64,000 bases of DNA from Alkaliphilus hydrothermalis (GCF_016908555.1 NZ_JAFBEE010000004.1:62001-126000); one strand, 5' to 3'; positions 1 to 9,201 are shown, numbered from the stretch's first letter. Translations and numbers: made by a program. Notes: generated from the sequence alone by a model not told the origin.

Positions 1-472
1 GAATTTCTTTTTTATAGGCTAACCCCTTTTCAAACAGCTTTAGGAAAATCCATTGGGTCCATTTGTAATAGTTGGGGTCTGTTGTATTGATCTCCCTTGA
101 CCAATCAAAGGAAATGCCTAAAGATCGCACCTGTTCTTTATATCTAGCAACATTTCTCTCCGTCACAATAGCAGGATGAATCTTGTTCTTGATTGCATAG
201 TTCTCCGTAGGCAGACCGAAGGCATCCCAGCCAATGGGATATAAGACATTATAACCCTCTAGTCTTCTTTTTCTTGCCACGATATCCATTGCTGTGTAGG
301 GACGGGGATGACCTACATGTAGCCCCTGTCCAGACGGATAGGGAAACTCGATTAATGCATAAAACTTTGGTTTAGTTTTGTCTTCTGTTGTTTCAAAAGC
401 TTTATTAGACTCCCAAATTTCATGCCATTTTTCTTCTATATCACTGGGAATATACTGTTTTTCCATTGCCAT
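1..472 (-). CDS. leuS: Leucyl-tRNA synthetase, N-terminal part (cut by window edge)
   Basis: Charges tRNA-Leu with leucine in the cytoplasm. About 157 N-terminal residues are present; the rest lies outside the window. The translation begins MAMEKQYIPSDIEEKWHEIW and contains the class I signature region FPYPSGQGLHVGHPRPYTAM, whose HVGH is the HIGH-type ATP-binding motif, followed by GWDAFGLPTENYA, typical of bacterial LeuRS. The first ATG at 472 is preferred because GGAAG lies about 10 nt upstream; a second ATG two codons later is possible. Expression is presumably controlled by the T-box leader immediately upstream, which has a leucine specifier. Confidence 0.96.
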   Translation of the reverse strand, partial: MAMEKQYIPSDIEEKWHEIWESNKAFETTEDKTKPKFYALIEFPYPSGQGLHVGHPRPYTAMDIVARKRRLEGYNVLYPIGWDAFGLPTENYAIKNKIHPAIVTERNVARYKEQVRSLGISFDWSREINTTDPNYYKWTQWIFLKLFEKGLAYKKEI

Positions 473-515
473 TAATAGATCACTTCCTTTTTTGATTTAT
501 TTAAGTAATATTATC

Positions 516-772
516 AAAAACTAAAAAAGGACCATCACCTCAAATCTAGAGGCGAAGGGTCCGCGGTACCACTCTAATTGATGACATAGATTAACACTAT
601 GTCATCCACTCAAAACCATAACGGGGTCAACCGATTAGAATTACTACTATTTCATTCTAATAGCTCAAGGACGAGTTCAGCACAATTGTTACTACTTCCC
701 ACCAACCAGTAGCTCTCTGAAAACAAATAAGTAACCTACTACTTCCCATCGTTGCGTTTTATATTATTGTTT
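516..772 (-). promoter_or_regulatory. T-box leader (leucine) upstream of leuS
   Basis: Read on the minus strand, the leader carries the T-box core GAGTGGTACCGCGG (near 561-575), which pairs with the free acceptor end of uncharged tRNA. A terminator hairpin with GGACC arms and a T-run follows at about 524-561. The likely specifier codon is CTC (forward 673-675), a leucine codon, in the context GAACTCG. This fits control of leuS by uncharged tRNA-Leu through antitermination. Exact stem I boundaries are not resolved by eye. Confidence 0.9.
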
Positions 773-778
773 CTAAAC

Positions 779-807
779 ATACTACCAAAATATTCTTTAT
801 ATGTCAA
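779..807 (-). promoter_or_regulatory. Sigma-A type promoter of the leuS T-box transcript
   Basis: On the minus strand a TTGACA -35 box (807-802) is separated by 17 bp from a TAGTAT -10 box (784-779). This places the transcript start near 772, just before the T-box leader. Confidence 0.75.
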
Positions 808-830
808 TAATATATTTTTGTTATGAGAAT

Positions 831-1100
831 CTAATCCTTACAAGTCCCCTTGCACTTACATTTTTCACCTTTTTCTTTAATCTTCTTTATGAAGATGTAT
901 TTATGTCGATCATTCTCACCATCACTGCCCAATGGAACAATATGATACAGTTTGTATCCTGCATCCAGTAGCTTTTTGGTTGCATCGGCAATATGTTCTC
1001 CTACATCTACTATATCGGTAATTCGACCATTGATGGGTGTGGCTATTGCTTCCTTTACCACCATATTACTTACTTTTAAAAACTGAACACTATACTTCAA
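831..1100 (-). CDS. Small protein of unknown function with cysteine-rich tail
   Basis: An 89-residue protein that I do not recognise. It starts MKYSVQFLKVSNMVVKEAIA, contains a hydrophilic Lys-rich middle and ends in a Cys-Lys-rich tail (EKCKCKGTCKD) with three cysteines, which could bind a metal but is not diagnostic. The upstream GTG at 1109 lies almost on top of AAAAGGGAG, so TTG at 1100, with the site 8 nt upstream, is the better start. It is monocistronic, between a DUF421 gene and the leuS promoter. No terminator was seen after it, so some transcription may run on into leuS. Confidence 0.6.
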   Translation of the reverse strand: MKYSVQFLKVSNMVVKEAIATPINGRITDIVDVGEHIADATKKLLDAGYKLYHIVPLGSDGENDRHKYIFIKKIKEKGEKCKCKGTCKD

Positions 1101-1292
1101 CTTAAACACTCCCTTTTATAACATCCTATGGAAATTTGGAAAATAGTTTCCGTATTTTTCTTTTCAACCAAAATTGGGTAAAGATTAATTTAATTACAAT
1201 TGTTTTTTACCTGTTTTTTCATGTTATTATGTGGGATTGATAAAGTATAGTGGAAAAGCTATTATTCATTTACAAGCTAAGGGTAGAGGTGC

Positions 1293-1994
1293 TTATATGC
1301 TTTTATTTTTCCTCAGCGAAACTACATGAATACCTTCATCTTGTTTCCAGTCAGCAAAAAAGACATCCTTTATTTCATCTACCCCGAAGGTTTTAACTTG
1401 ATTCTCCAACCATTCCCGCCCAAAACCAATGACCTTCAAATTGTCCTCTAATACCTCCCCATCAAGGATTAAGTTGATGGGCATATACATAGGTTTGTCA
1501 GGTAGATTTAAATCTTCAAAAGTCGGATTGTTATACTTAGACTTTTTTAGAACACTAATGTTTCCACTCTGCTCCAAAATAGCAAATTCAATCTCCCGTA
1601 TAGAAAAGGCATCTTTTTGCCTTAGAATACTTAACAGCTCATTGATATCTAGTTTTTCTTTTTTAATGACGTTAAAATCAATTTGTCCATTCCTTATAAT
1701 GATGGCTGGGTCCCCTTCGAGAAGTTTTCGTGTTTTTCTGTACTTCTGGGTTATACTTTCAACTACATACATCAATGCCCCCCACAATGCTAAGGCATAT
1801 ATTACACTCCAGATTTTCACTTCCTCATCGTATAGGGCATTTCCAACCAACTCCCCTAGAATAATAGCCGATATAAAGTCAAAGGGAGTGATCTCATTAA
1901 TTTGGGTCTTTCTGATGACTTTAGTTACTGCAAAAAGAGCAAAAAAACCTGTCACCAGTTCCAGCGTTAATTGAACAAAGGGGGAGTCAAGCAT
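1293..1994 (-). CDS. DUF421 (YetF/YrbG-like) membrane protein
   Basis: A 233-residue protein of the DUF421/YetF family, found in Firmicutes membranes; its biochemical function is unknown. Two to three N-terminal membrane segments are visible (roughly residues 5-25, 37-55 and 62-82). The soluble part follows with family-typical motifs: DPAIIIRNGQ, then INELLSILRQKDAFSI, then EFAILEQSGNISVLKK. A YetF-like C-terminal domain follows (NLILDGEVLEDNL, GREWLENQ). Start ATG at 1994 has GAGGTG upstream at slightly long spacing. It stands alone in the same orientation as its neighbours. Confidence 0.87.
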   Translation of the reverse strand: MLDSPFVQLTLELVTGFFALFAVTKVIRKTQINEITPFDFISAIILGELVGNALYDEEVKIWSVIYALALWGALMYVVESITQKYRKTRKLLEGDPAIIIRNGQIDFNVIKKEKLDINELLSILRQKDAFSIREIEFAILEQSGNISVLKKSKYNNPTFEDLNLPDKPMYMPINLILDGEVLEDNLKVIGFGREWLENQVKTFGVDEIKDVFFADWKQDEGIHVVSLRKNKSI

Positions 1995-2152
1995 ATATAC
2001 ACCACACCTCTTTTTTATCTGTTTTTTAAGTAGATTTGCAAATCGTTGGGTATAGTATATGAAACTCTTTGGATTTTAAACCATTATAACTCAATTGTTT
2101 TCAAATTCACGTACGCTTACCAATAGAGCTATCCCCTCATGCAATAGGACAA

Positions 2153-2184
2153 TAAAAAAACTCCCTTTGATATACATTGGGAGT
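2153..2184 (-). terminator. Intrinsic terminator after telA-like gene
   Basis: On the minus strand ACTCCC and GGGAGT form a hairpin followed by seven T residues, about 15 nt past the telA-like stop codon. Confidence 0.75.
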
Positions 2185-2200
2185 CAGATACTATAGAATT

Positions 2201-3241
2201 TTATGAAGTTTTATTACTCCTACTTTCCAGCTGTTGTTTTATTTCTGCTAATCGCTGTCTACTATTCTCGCGATTGTGTTTATTTTCCCTTTCGATTTCT
2301 TTTGTTTCATCAATTCCCCTGATGATTGTATTAAAGGTTTCCTCTAGGGTTTCTATTTTAATACTTGGATTGGATATTAATTTGGCAAGATCAACAGAAT
2401 GATTGGCGATATTCACAGCATTTTTTAATAGCAACTCATTGGTTTTATCATCCAGTGCCTTCATTGCATCACTTTGTATCTTTTGCTTTTTGATAGCCAT
2501 TGCCTGCATAAGGGTTAACTTGAATACAGGTAATGTAATGACGAAGGCACTACTGATTTTTCTTAATAGGTTATAATTACCTTTCTGAATTAACTTAATC
2601 TGAGGAGCCATTTGAAGGGATACCATTTTAGCTAGTTCTAAATCATGAACCCTTGCCTCTATCATTTCCAATGCTTGATAAGTATTTTTCAACTCTATTT
2701 GGTCCATCTCTTCATTGGAGATTAAAATGCTCTCCTGTAATTGGAGAATGGTTTGATTTTTTACATGTTCAATCACCATAAACCCAGCTTCTATGTATTT
2801 TTCCAGTTCCCCGTAATATTGAAAATTTTTTTCATACATCTCATCCAATATTTCATTGCTTTTTTTAATATCATCTTCATATTTTTTTATTTCCACATAA
2901 ATTTTTGATATTTCTTTATCCATTTTTTGATATTTAGCCACTAGCTTGTTAATATCATCCTTCATCTTATTCAAAACCTTACCTAAAAAACCTTGCTTCT
3001 TTTCTTCAAAATCCTGTGGCTCGAACTTTTCCATAATGGCTGTCAGTTGCTTTAATAATTCACCCCGATCCTCCAAAGATGAATTGGTTACAGTGGATAA
3101 TATCTGATCACTGAATTTTGAGATTCCTACAGCTGTTTCTTCGCCATATGACATAATTAACTGGGGATTTTTAATATCAAGTTGTGCAGCAATTTTTATA
3201 AGCTCCTGTGAGGTTTTAGTAGTTTCCAATGGGCCATCCAT
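2201..3241 (-). CDS. TelA/KlaA-family toxic anion resistance protein
   Basis: A 346-residue, strongly helical protein of the TelA family (PF05816), linked by name to tellurite and other toxic-anion resistance and in bacilli to cell-envelope stress operons. Long coiled-coil stretches run through residues about 85-200. Family-like segments include IEAGFMVIEHVKNQTILQLQESILIS, read here in pieces, and QMAPQIKLIQKGNYNLLRKI followed by VITLPVFKLTLMQAMAIKKQK. The start at 3241 is chosen because TAAGGAGGA lies just before it; an upstream in-frame codon at 3274 has no such site. It follows a yceG-like gene by about 37 bp, the same order as yceG-yceH in Bacillus subtilis, so the two are probably cotranscribed. 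Confidence 0.88.
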   Translation of the reverse strand: MDGPLETTKTSQELIKIAAQLDIKNPQLIMSYGEETAVGISKFSDQILSTVTNSSLEDRGELLKQLTAIMEKFEPQDFEEKKQGFLGKVLNKMKDDINKLVAKYQKMDKEISKIYVEIKKYEDDIKKSNEILDEMYEKNFQYYGELEKYIEAGFMVIEHVKNQTILQLQESILISNEEMDQIELKNTYQALEMIEARVHDLELAKMVSLQMAPQIKLIQKGNYNLLRKISSAFVITLPVFKLTLMQAMAIKKQKIQSDAMKALDDKTNELLLKNAVNIANHSVDLAKLISNPSIKIETLEETFNTIIRGIDETKEIERENKHNRENSRQRLAEIKQQLESRSNKTS

Positions 3242-3278
3242 AAAAAAGTCCTCCTTAAATATAATTTTTATCAATTCT

Positions 3279-4202
3279 CTATTGAAAGAACCACAAAAAA
3301 CTTCTTTTCAATCGGTTTGTTTTTTCTTTTGCTTCTACTGTTTGATTTAGTGTATTGCTTAATTCTATATTGAAATCCAACCGCTCCAACTTATGTATAT
3401 CGTAATAGGAAGGGTCTATTCCATTTTCAATATTGTTAAATCCTGTTGGGGTAAAAATACCTATGTCAAATCCAACCAAATGTAAAAAGGCTAATATAAT
3501 AAAATCTTCCTTTGTGAAGCCACCTTCATCCCCATTATAAATGAGTAGCTTTGGTATATGATAGGGGTAATCAAATTTTTGAATCAGCTCAAGGTATGAC
3601 TGATTCAGGTTTAAGATAGTATCCAATATCCTGCTTTTAAATTCCATCTCCATAGGCCATATAAATAGTCCATCGGTGGAGATCAATTCATTTAACTTAT
3701 AGAGAATTAGATTTTGTACAGATGTCCTTAAGTATTGCATTTTATATTCCTTTAGTTCCTTTACTTTGTCTAAATTCAAGTTCCCATTTCCATCAAATAC
3801 ATGGGAATAGCTCAAATGCTTTTTAGATAAATTGGACATGGTAAAGGGTATTCTTTTAATAAATATAATGGACTCTTGTTCCTCTATTAAATTATTAATC
3901 TGCTTCCAATATAGATTTATATCAGAGGTAGTACCATTTATCTTTGCAAAAATGTTTGGTAGATATATTTGATTGTCCTCCACCTTAAATCCTTCACGAA
4001 ATCTTGCCTCCTCCCACCAAAGGATCAGAAACTCATCATAGGTGGTTGTTAGGGTGTTTGTTACAACCTTATAATTTTCCAATTGCCAAGGACGGTAAAT
4101 CCCACTTTCCCCTTGATGTAGTATTTTATCGATTTCCAAGGAAGCTCGATATGCCACTGTCTCCTGTCGTTTTTTCTTCTCCCCTCCAGTTGACTCCACC
4201 AT
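3279..4202 (-). CDS. YceG-like protein (short form) paired with telA
   Basis: A 307-residue protein that I place with the YceG family (component of the bacillar yceC-I stress operon) from overall look and from its telA neighbour; this is a moderate call. It is hydrophilic with no signal peptide or clear membrane segment. Recognisable stretches are SGIYRPWQLENYKVVTNTLT, ILWWEEARFREGF, and FTKEDFIILAFLHLVGFDIG followed by IFTPTGFNNIE. The B. subtilis protein is, from memory, considerably longer, so this may be one homologous half. Start ATG at 4202 has AAAGGAGG nine bases upstream. Function unknown; context suggests metal or envelope stress. Confidence 0.68.
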   Translation of the reverse strand: MVESTGGEKKKRQETVAYRASLEIDKILHQGESGIYRPWQLENYKVVTNTLTTTYDEFLILWWEEARFREGFKVEDNQIYLPNIFAKINGTTSDINLYWKQINNLIEEQESIIFIKRIPFTMSNLSKKHLSYSHVFDGNGNLNLDKVKELKEYKMQYLRTSVQNLILYKLNELISTDGLFIWPMEMEFKSRILDTILNLNQSYLELIQKFDYPYHIPKLLIYNGDEGGFTKEDFIILAFLHLVGFDIGIFTPTGFNNIENGIDPSYYDIHKLERLDFNIELSNTLNQTVEAKEKTNRLKRSFLWFFQ

Positions 4203-4502
4203 TTATCAAGACCTCCTTTAAATCGTTTTTACTCTGTCTTTAGTATCTACGTATACTTATTATAATTGATACTTATACCCCTGTTATATATAATATATCT
4301 ACTTTTTCCTAAATTTAACCATTTATTTTTTCAAATTGCTTTTTAGAATTCCCTTTAGCTGGGGATATACTAATTTTGGAGGAGACTAGAATTTTAAATC
4401 TAACCCGCAAAGAAAAAGAGATCAGCTTTTTTTCTTTGGGCTGATCTATATTATATGGTTTTTTTATATTACATACAAATTTAGTCTTTTTCTATACATA
4501 CT
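4203..4502. other. Intergenic stretch of 300 bp
   Basis: AT-rich spacer holding the yceG-like upstream region (ribosome site next to 4202) and the terminator at 4411-4447. No ORF worth calling was found. Confidence 0.6.
4411..4447 (-). terminator. Intrinsic terminator after exported hydrolase gene
   Basis: On the minus strand AGATCAGC pairs with GCTGATCT across an A-rich loop, followed by CTTTTTC. It lies about 55 nt past the stop at 4503. Confidence 0.75.
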
Positions 4503-5615
4503 TTATCTATATTTATTGATTGATGTAACCCTTGCAATATAAATCTGGTCAATGATTAGATCACCATATTTAGTCCCATTACTTTTTTCTACATTGAAAT
4601 ATTCCTCATTATAATTAATCCCATTAGTAGAACCTTGGGTTGACCAATATCTTAGACCTATAATTTTACCGTTGTCTCGAATCCAGTTAAGGAAAACAAC
4701 TGTATGCCCAGTATTATTTTCTCGACTAAAATCTAGGAAGTCCCCTGGTTTTGCATCTTCTAAGTTTGAAACCCTATGTCCAATACCATACTTTTCTACA
4801 GCGATGGCGATATTGCTACTTTGCTTATTTCCATTAGCCACATACCAAGTCATGGCAAAATTATATAATTGGTCATAGCTCATACCATTAAAATCCTCAG
4901 GTGAAATACCTGCTTCTTTATTTCTCTGCTGCATCGCTTTAAAGAAAACTTCAAAAGTAAGACCTGAACAATGGCTGGCACGACTACCACTTGGGTGGGC
5001 CTTTAATAACAACTTGTTTTGATAGTTAATATTAGCTGTAACACCATTGTAGTTTTGATAATCGTTATTTAAGAGATAGGGATGGCTTCCATTTCTAGGA
5101 TAGGTCTTCATCACATTCAGCACATAGGAATTTAAGTCCACTTGAAGGGCATTGGGATTTGCTTCAATTTGTTTGTTTTCTTCTTGCTTCTTGGTTTCTT
5201 CTCTTTTTGCCTCTTCTGCTCTTAAAACTGCTCTTTTACGTTCTTCTTCTTTAAGTAACTCTGCTTTCCTCAACTCTTCTTGTTTTCTTTCTTCTTTTTC
5301 TAAATCGTCTGATTGATTCACTTCTTCTGTTGCTTTTTTCTCGTTTTGACCGCCCTCTTTATCTATTTCGTTTTCTACCTGCTCCTCCAATGTGTCTTCT
5401 AGTAGTTCTTTGCCAATCTTTTCAGACCCTTCACCTGTCACATCTTCTTTTGTTATTGGTGTAATCATACCATCAGCAGCAAGAACTCTTACTTCTTCTA
5501 AAGATATTTCCTCCTCTGCTAGCATCGAATAGGCTGTATATAGGGTAAGCCCCACTATTAGCATAACAAATACTGCTATTTTAACATTGATTCTCTTCAT
5601 TAGTCCCCTCATCAT
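4503..5615 (-). CDS. Membrane-anchored protein with coiled coil and putative papain-like hydrolase domain
   Basis: About 370 residues. A single N-terminal membrane segment (IAVFVMLIVGLTLYTAYSML) anchors it, with the rest predicted outside the cell. Residues about 75-150 are an extreme Glu/Lys/Arg coiled coil. The C-terminal 190 residues contain SRASHCSGLTFEVF and later NNTGHTVVFLNWI, a Cys and a His spaced like an NlpC/P60 or CHAP-type cysteine hydrolase. The sequence is divergent and I name no subfamily. Three starts are possible: 5633, 5615 (AGAGG six bases upstream, chosen) and 5600. It is monocistronic with its own terminator. A role in the cell wall is inferred from anchor and fold only. 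Confidence 0.62.
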   Translation of the reverse strand: MMRGLMKRINVKIAVFVMLIVGLTLYTAYSMLAEEEISLEEVRVLAADGMITPITKEDVTGEGSEKIGKELLEDTLEEQVENEIDKEGGQNEKKATEEVNQSDDLEKEERKQEELRKAELLKEEERKRAVLRAEEAKREETKKQEENKQIEANPNALQVDLNSYVLNVMKTYPRNGSHPYLLNNDYQNYNGVTANINYQNKLLLKAHPSGSRASHCSGLTFEVFFKAMQQRNKEAGISPEDFNGMSYDQLYNFAMTWYVANGNKQSSNIAIAVEKYGIGHRVSNLEDAKPGDFLDFSRENNTGHTVVFLNWIRDNGKIIGLRYWSTQGSTNGINYNEEYFNVEKSNGTKYGDLIIDQIYIARVTSINKYR

Positions 5616-5774
5616 CCAAATCCTCTCATCCACAAGTTTATAGCGATCATCAAAAAATACTTAAGTTAATTATACTAAAAAAACCTTCTAGTTTACATAA
5701 GCAATATTTTCTATTTGATGTTATATTTTTCTCCCTATAGGGGATAATGTAATTATTAAAATTCAATTTAACCC

Positions 5775-5803
5775 TTGAAATCCCCTATGCTTTGTGTTAA
5801 TAT
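5775..5803 (+). promoter_or_regulatory. Sigma-A promoter of the tyrS leader
   Basis: TTGAAA (5775-5780), 17 bp spacer, TAATAT (5798-5803). It is placed just ahead of the T-box leader, giving a start near 5810. Confidence 0.75.
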
Positions 5804-5809
5804 AACTAA

Positions 5810-6048
5810 AATAAGTTGTTGGAAAAAACTATGAAAAAGATTAGTAATCCCCATGGTTACAAAGCTAGAGAGTAGATTGGTAGGTGAAAAATCTACAGCA
5901 CATGGAAGGATGAAATACACTTTGGAGTTTCGAAGTAAAAAGCTTCGACGGTTCCCATCCGTTAACATGGCTAGAGGCATAGGAATATGCAAAATAAGGT
6001 GGTACCACGGGTTCTCTCGTCCTTTACAGACGAGCAGGCCCTTTTTTT
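5810..6048 (+). promoter_or_regulatory. T-box leader (tyrosine) upstream of tyrS
   Basis: Contains the T-box core AAGGTGGTACCACGG (about 5997-6010). The intrinsic terminator has CTCGTC/GACGAG arms extended by GGG/CCC and a seven-T run (about 6009-6048). The probable specifier is TAC (5916-5918), a tyrosine codon, in GAAATACAC. Together with tyrS downstream this is a clear tRNA-Tyr-responsive antitermination leader. Confidence 0.93.
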
Positions 6049-6137
6049 ATTGAGGAAAGCAGATAGCCGATAATTACTCATTCATAATTAAGAGTTCTGA
6101 CTTGTATTAATCTTTAAAAAATAAAGGAGGTATAGAT

Positions 6138-7361
6138 ATGTCTAATATTATTGATGTGCTTAAGGAACGGGGTTTTATCCAACAGGCAACCCACGAGGAC
6201 GAAATAAGAGAGTTGTTTGGAAAAGGGCCAGTAACCTTCTATACTGGGTTTGATCCTACTGCCGACAGTCTACATGTAGGTCACTTCCTACAAATCATTG
6301 TTATGTCCCATCTACAAAAGGCTGGTCATAAGCCTATTTTTCTACTAGGCGGCGGAACTGCCATGGTGGGGGATCCTACTGGTAAGACCGATATGAGACA
6401 AATGATGACCCTTGAGGAAATCCAACATAATGCCGATTGCTTCATGGAGCAAACAAAGAATTTTTTAGATTTCTCCGAAGGTAATGCCATCATGGTGAAC
6501 AATGCTGATTGGTTGATGAATCTACAATATTTACCCTTCTTAAGGGAAATGGGTAGGCACTTCTCAGTAAATCGTATGCTTACAGCTGAGTGTTTTAAAA
6601 GCCGTATGGAAAAGGGGCTATCCTTCCTAGAGTTTAACTACATGATTATGCAAAGCTACGACTTCCTAGAGCTATTTAGAAGACACGGCTGTCGTGTACA
6701 GTTCGGTGGAGATGATCAATGGTCTAATATCATTGCTGGAGCCGATTTAATCCGTCGAGTCGAAGGTGAAGCTGCCTACGGTATGACCTTTACCCTATTG
6801 ACCACCAGTGAAGGTAAGAAAATGGGTAAAACTGAATCGGGAGCTATCTGGTTAAATCCTGAAAAAACATCCCCCTTTGAGTTCTACCAATACTGGAGAA
6901 ATGTTGATGATAAAGATGTTGAAAGATGTCTTGCCCTGTTAACCTTCCTGCCAATGGTGGAAGTAAGAAGATTGGGTGCTTTAGAAGGGTCAGAGATTAA
7001 CAAAGCTAAGGAAATCCTTGCCTTCGAGGTTACTCAACTAGTCCACGGTACAGATGAAGCTAAAAAAGCAGAAGCTGCTGCTAAAGCTTTATTTGGTCAA
7101 GGTCCTTTAGCTGGATCTGTTCCCACTACTGATGTTACCATTGCTGATTTAGAAGGAATGGATATTCTAGGTTTACTGGTAAAAACTGAACTAACAGCTT
7201 CAAGGGGAGAAGGTCGTCGCCTAGTGCAACAGGGGGGAATCTCCATTGATGATGAAAAGGTGACTGATATTACTTTTGCTATTACTACAGAAATCTTCAA
7301 GGATGGCAGTATCATGATCAAAAAAGGTAAAAAAGGATATCATCAGGTTAAATTGGTTTAA
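6138..7361 (+). CDS. tyrS: Tyrosyl-tRNA synthetase
   Basis: Charges tRNA-Tyr in the cytoplasm. It has 407 residues, normal for the TyrS family. The class I HIGH motif is DSLHVGHFLQI near residue 45. Substrate pocket sequences FYTGFDPTADSLHVGH, GDPTGKTDMR and QFGGDDQWSNI are present. The KMSKS-type loop reads KMGKTESGAIW near residue 230. The C-terminal S4-like RNA-binding segment (LVQQGGISIDDEKVTD) is complete. The start has AAGGAGG seven bases upstream. It is monocistronic, controlled by the T-box leader, and convergent with ptsI across a shared terminator. Confidence 0.98.
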   Translation: MSNIIDVLKERGFIQQATHEDEIRELFGKGPVTFYTGFDPTADSLHVGHFLQIIVMSHLQKAGHKPIFLLGGGTAMVGDPTGKTDMRQMMTLEEIQHNADCFMEQTKNFLDFSEGNAIMVNNADWLMNLQYLPFLREMGRHFSVNRMLTAECFKSRMEKGLSFLEFNYMIMQSYDFLELFRRHGCRVQFGGDDQWSNIIAGADLIRRVEGEAAYGMTFTLLTTSEGKKMGKTESGAIWLNPEKTSPFEFYQYWRNVDDKDVERCLALLTFLPMVEVRRLGALEGSEINKAKEILAFEVTQLVHGTDEAKKAEAAAKALFGQGPLAGSVPTTDVTIADLEGMDILGLLVKTELTASRGEGRRLVQQGGISIDDEKVTDITFAITTEIFKDGSIMIKKGKKGYHQVKLV

Positions 7362-7396
7362 AAATATTAATAAGTAAAACCAATTAAGTAAATCAC

Positions 7397-7436
7397 AAAA
7401 CCCCCTTTGTATCACTTCTACATTGGGGGTTTTATT
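7397..7436. terminator. Bidirectional terminator between tyrS and ptsI
   Basis: AAAACCCCC (7397-7405) pairs with GGGGGTTTT (7425-7433), with T-runs on both sides. It serves tyrS on the plus strand and ptsI on the minus strand. Confidence 0.88.
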
Positions 7437-7482
7437 TAAACAAATTTAGCTTTATCTACCATAAATATATCTTAAATGTCTG

Positions 7483-9186
7483 TCATTGGGATGTAGCCTC
7501 GGTTAGAAACTGTTGTATTTCCTCTGCTGTACTCATCTCCAATACTTTTTCGCTGATATTCTTCATTTCTTCATAGATGAGACCATGTATTTGCCGTCGG
7601 GCAGGTAAAAGATTTCCAGCACTCATACTAAATTCATCCAGTCCCATTCCTAGCAGAATTGGTATTAACCTTTTGTCTCCTGCAACTTCACCACACATTC
7701 CTACCCAAATGCCAGCCCTGTGACCATTAACAATAACCTGCTGGATAAGGCGTAATACTGCAGGATTAAAGGGGTTATATAAGTGAGATATTTTTTCATT
7801 CATTCTATCTACAGCAGTAGTATACTGGATTAAATCATTGGTGCCGATGCTAAAGAAATCTACCTCTTTAGCCAAAAGATCTGAGATGATGGCCGCAGCA
7901 GGAATCTCAATCATGATTCCTACTTCAATATCCTTTGAATAGGCAATATTTTCCCTTTCTAGTTCCTCCTTCACCTCCTCCAGTACTGTATTAGCAGACC
8001 TTACCTCCTCCACAGAGGAAATCATAGGATACATGATTTTTAAATTTCCATAGGTACTAGCCCTTAGTAAAGCCCTTAGTTGGGTTTTAAAAATTTCCTT
8101 CTGATCAAGGCAAATTCTTATAGCTCGATACCCTAAGAAGGGATTCATCTCCCTAGGAAGCTGTAGATAAGGTAATTCTTTATCCCCTCCAACATCTAAG
8201 GTTCGAATGACTACGGGTCTATCCCCCATAATTTCCAGTACTTTTTTGTAGGCAGAAAATTGCTCTTCTTCAGAAGGTAGGTCGGATCGATCCATATAAA
8301 GGAACTCTGTTCTGTATAGTCCGATACCCTCAGCACCATTTTCGTGGGCCTTTTCAGCATCATTAGGGTTGCCTATATTACAGCCTAACTCCACCTTTTT
8401 CCCATCCTTTGATATGGTTTCCCTATTGATTAAGGCTCTTAGACCCCTTTTTACAGCCAGTTCTTTTTCCTTTGCTTCATTATATAAGTCTACTAATTTT
8501 TCTTCAGGGTTAATGTATACTTGCCCAGTTTCTCCGTCTAAAATTACAAAATCCCCTGTTTTGATTTTCTCTGTAATCCTTCCTAAACCCACCACTGCAG
8601 GTATCTCCATTGACCTTGCCATAATGGCACTGTGGGAGGTTCGTCCACCTATATCCGTCAAAAAGCCCATCACTTTCTCAGGGTCCATCTGGGCCGTATC
8701 TGAAGGGGTGATATCACGGGCCACTAGAATGACTGGTTCCTTTAGATTTTTTAGATTGAGTTGTTCTTTACCGAGGAGATTCATCAATAATCTTTGTCCC
8801 ACATCCCGTATATCCGCTGCCCGTTCCTTCATATATTCATCTTCCATTGCTTCAAAGATAGCTACAAACATCTCCAAAGTCGTTTGTAAAGCAGCCTCTG
8901 AATTAATTTTTTCCGACTGAATTTTTGTTTCCACTGTCTTTACTAATTCAGGATCTTCTAGAATCATTATGTGGGCTTCTAAAATATTCCTCTGTTCAGT
9001 TGATGCTTTTTCTCTGATCTCTTGTATTTGTTCCCTAGATTTTACTAAAGCACTCTTTAGTCTTTTTATTTCCTTTTCTATATGATTATCATTGATGGCT
9101 TTACATTCAATCTTAAGTTCTTCTTGCTCAATTAAAAATATTTTTCCTATTGCAATACCTGGCGATGCTCCAATTCCTTTAAGCAT
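7483..9186 (-). CDS. ptsI: Phosphoenolpyruvate-protein phosphotransferase (PTS enzyme I)
   Basis: First enzyme of the PTS: it takes phosphate from phosphoenolpyruvate and passes it to HPr in the cytoplasm. At 567 residues it has the usual length. Domains in order: N-terminal HPr-binding helical region; the swivelling domain with the active-site histidine in GGRTSHSAIMARS (about residue 190); and the C-terminal PEP-binding barrel with YRTEFLYMDR, GDRPVVIRTLDVGGDKELPY, IEIPAAA and MCGEVAGD. It is the last gene of the fru-ptsHI operon, 15 bp after ptsH, and ends before the shared terminator. Confidence 0.98.
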   Translation of the reverse strand: MLKGIGASPGIAIGKIFLIEQEELKIECKAINDNHIEKEIKRLKSALVKSREQIQEIREKASTEQRNILEAHIMILEDPELVKTVETKIQSEKINSEAALQTTLEMFVAIFEAMEDEYMKERAADIRDVGQRLLMNLLGKEQLNLKNLKEPVILVARDITPSDTAQMDPEKVMGFLTDIGGRTSHSAIMARSMEIPAVVGLGRITEKIKTGDFVILDGETGQVYINPEEKLVDLYNEAKEKELAVKRGLRALINRETISKDGKKVELGCNIGNPNDAEKAHENGAEGIGLYRTEFLYMDRSDLPSEEEQFSAYKKVLEIMGDRPVVIRTLDVGGDKELPYLQLPREMNPFLGYRAIRICLDQKEIFKTQLRALLRASTYGNLKIMYPMISSVEEVRSANTVLEEVKEELERENIAYSKDIEVGIMIEIPAAAIISDLLAKEVDFFSIGTNDLIQYTTAVDRMNEKISHLYNPFNPAVLRLIQQVIVNGHRAGIWVGMCGEVAGDKRLIPILLGMGLDEFSMSAGNLLPARRQIHGLIYEEMKNISEKVLEMSTAEEIQQFLTEATSQ

Positions 9187-9201
9187 ATTTTCACTCCTGT
9201 T

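Noticed and set aside
1429..1974. Plus-strand ORF of 181 codons
   Set aside because: It lies entirely inside the DUF421 gene on the other strand, has no ribosome site and a low-quality composition.
5853..6053. Plus-strand ORF of 66 codons
   Set aside because: It lies inside the tyrosine T-box leader, where the conserved RNA motifs explain the sequence.
8369..8920. Plus-strand ORF of 183 codons
   Set aside because: It is antisense to ptsI, which has full enzyme I motifs; no independent support.
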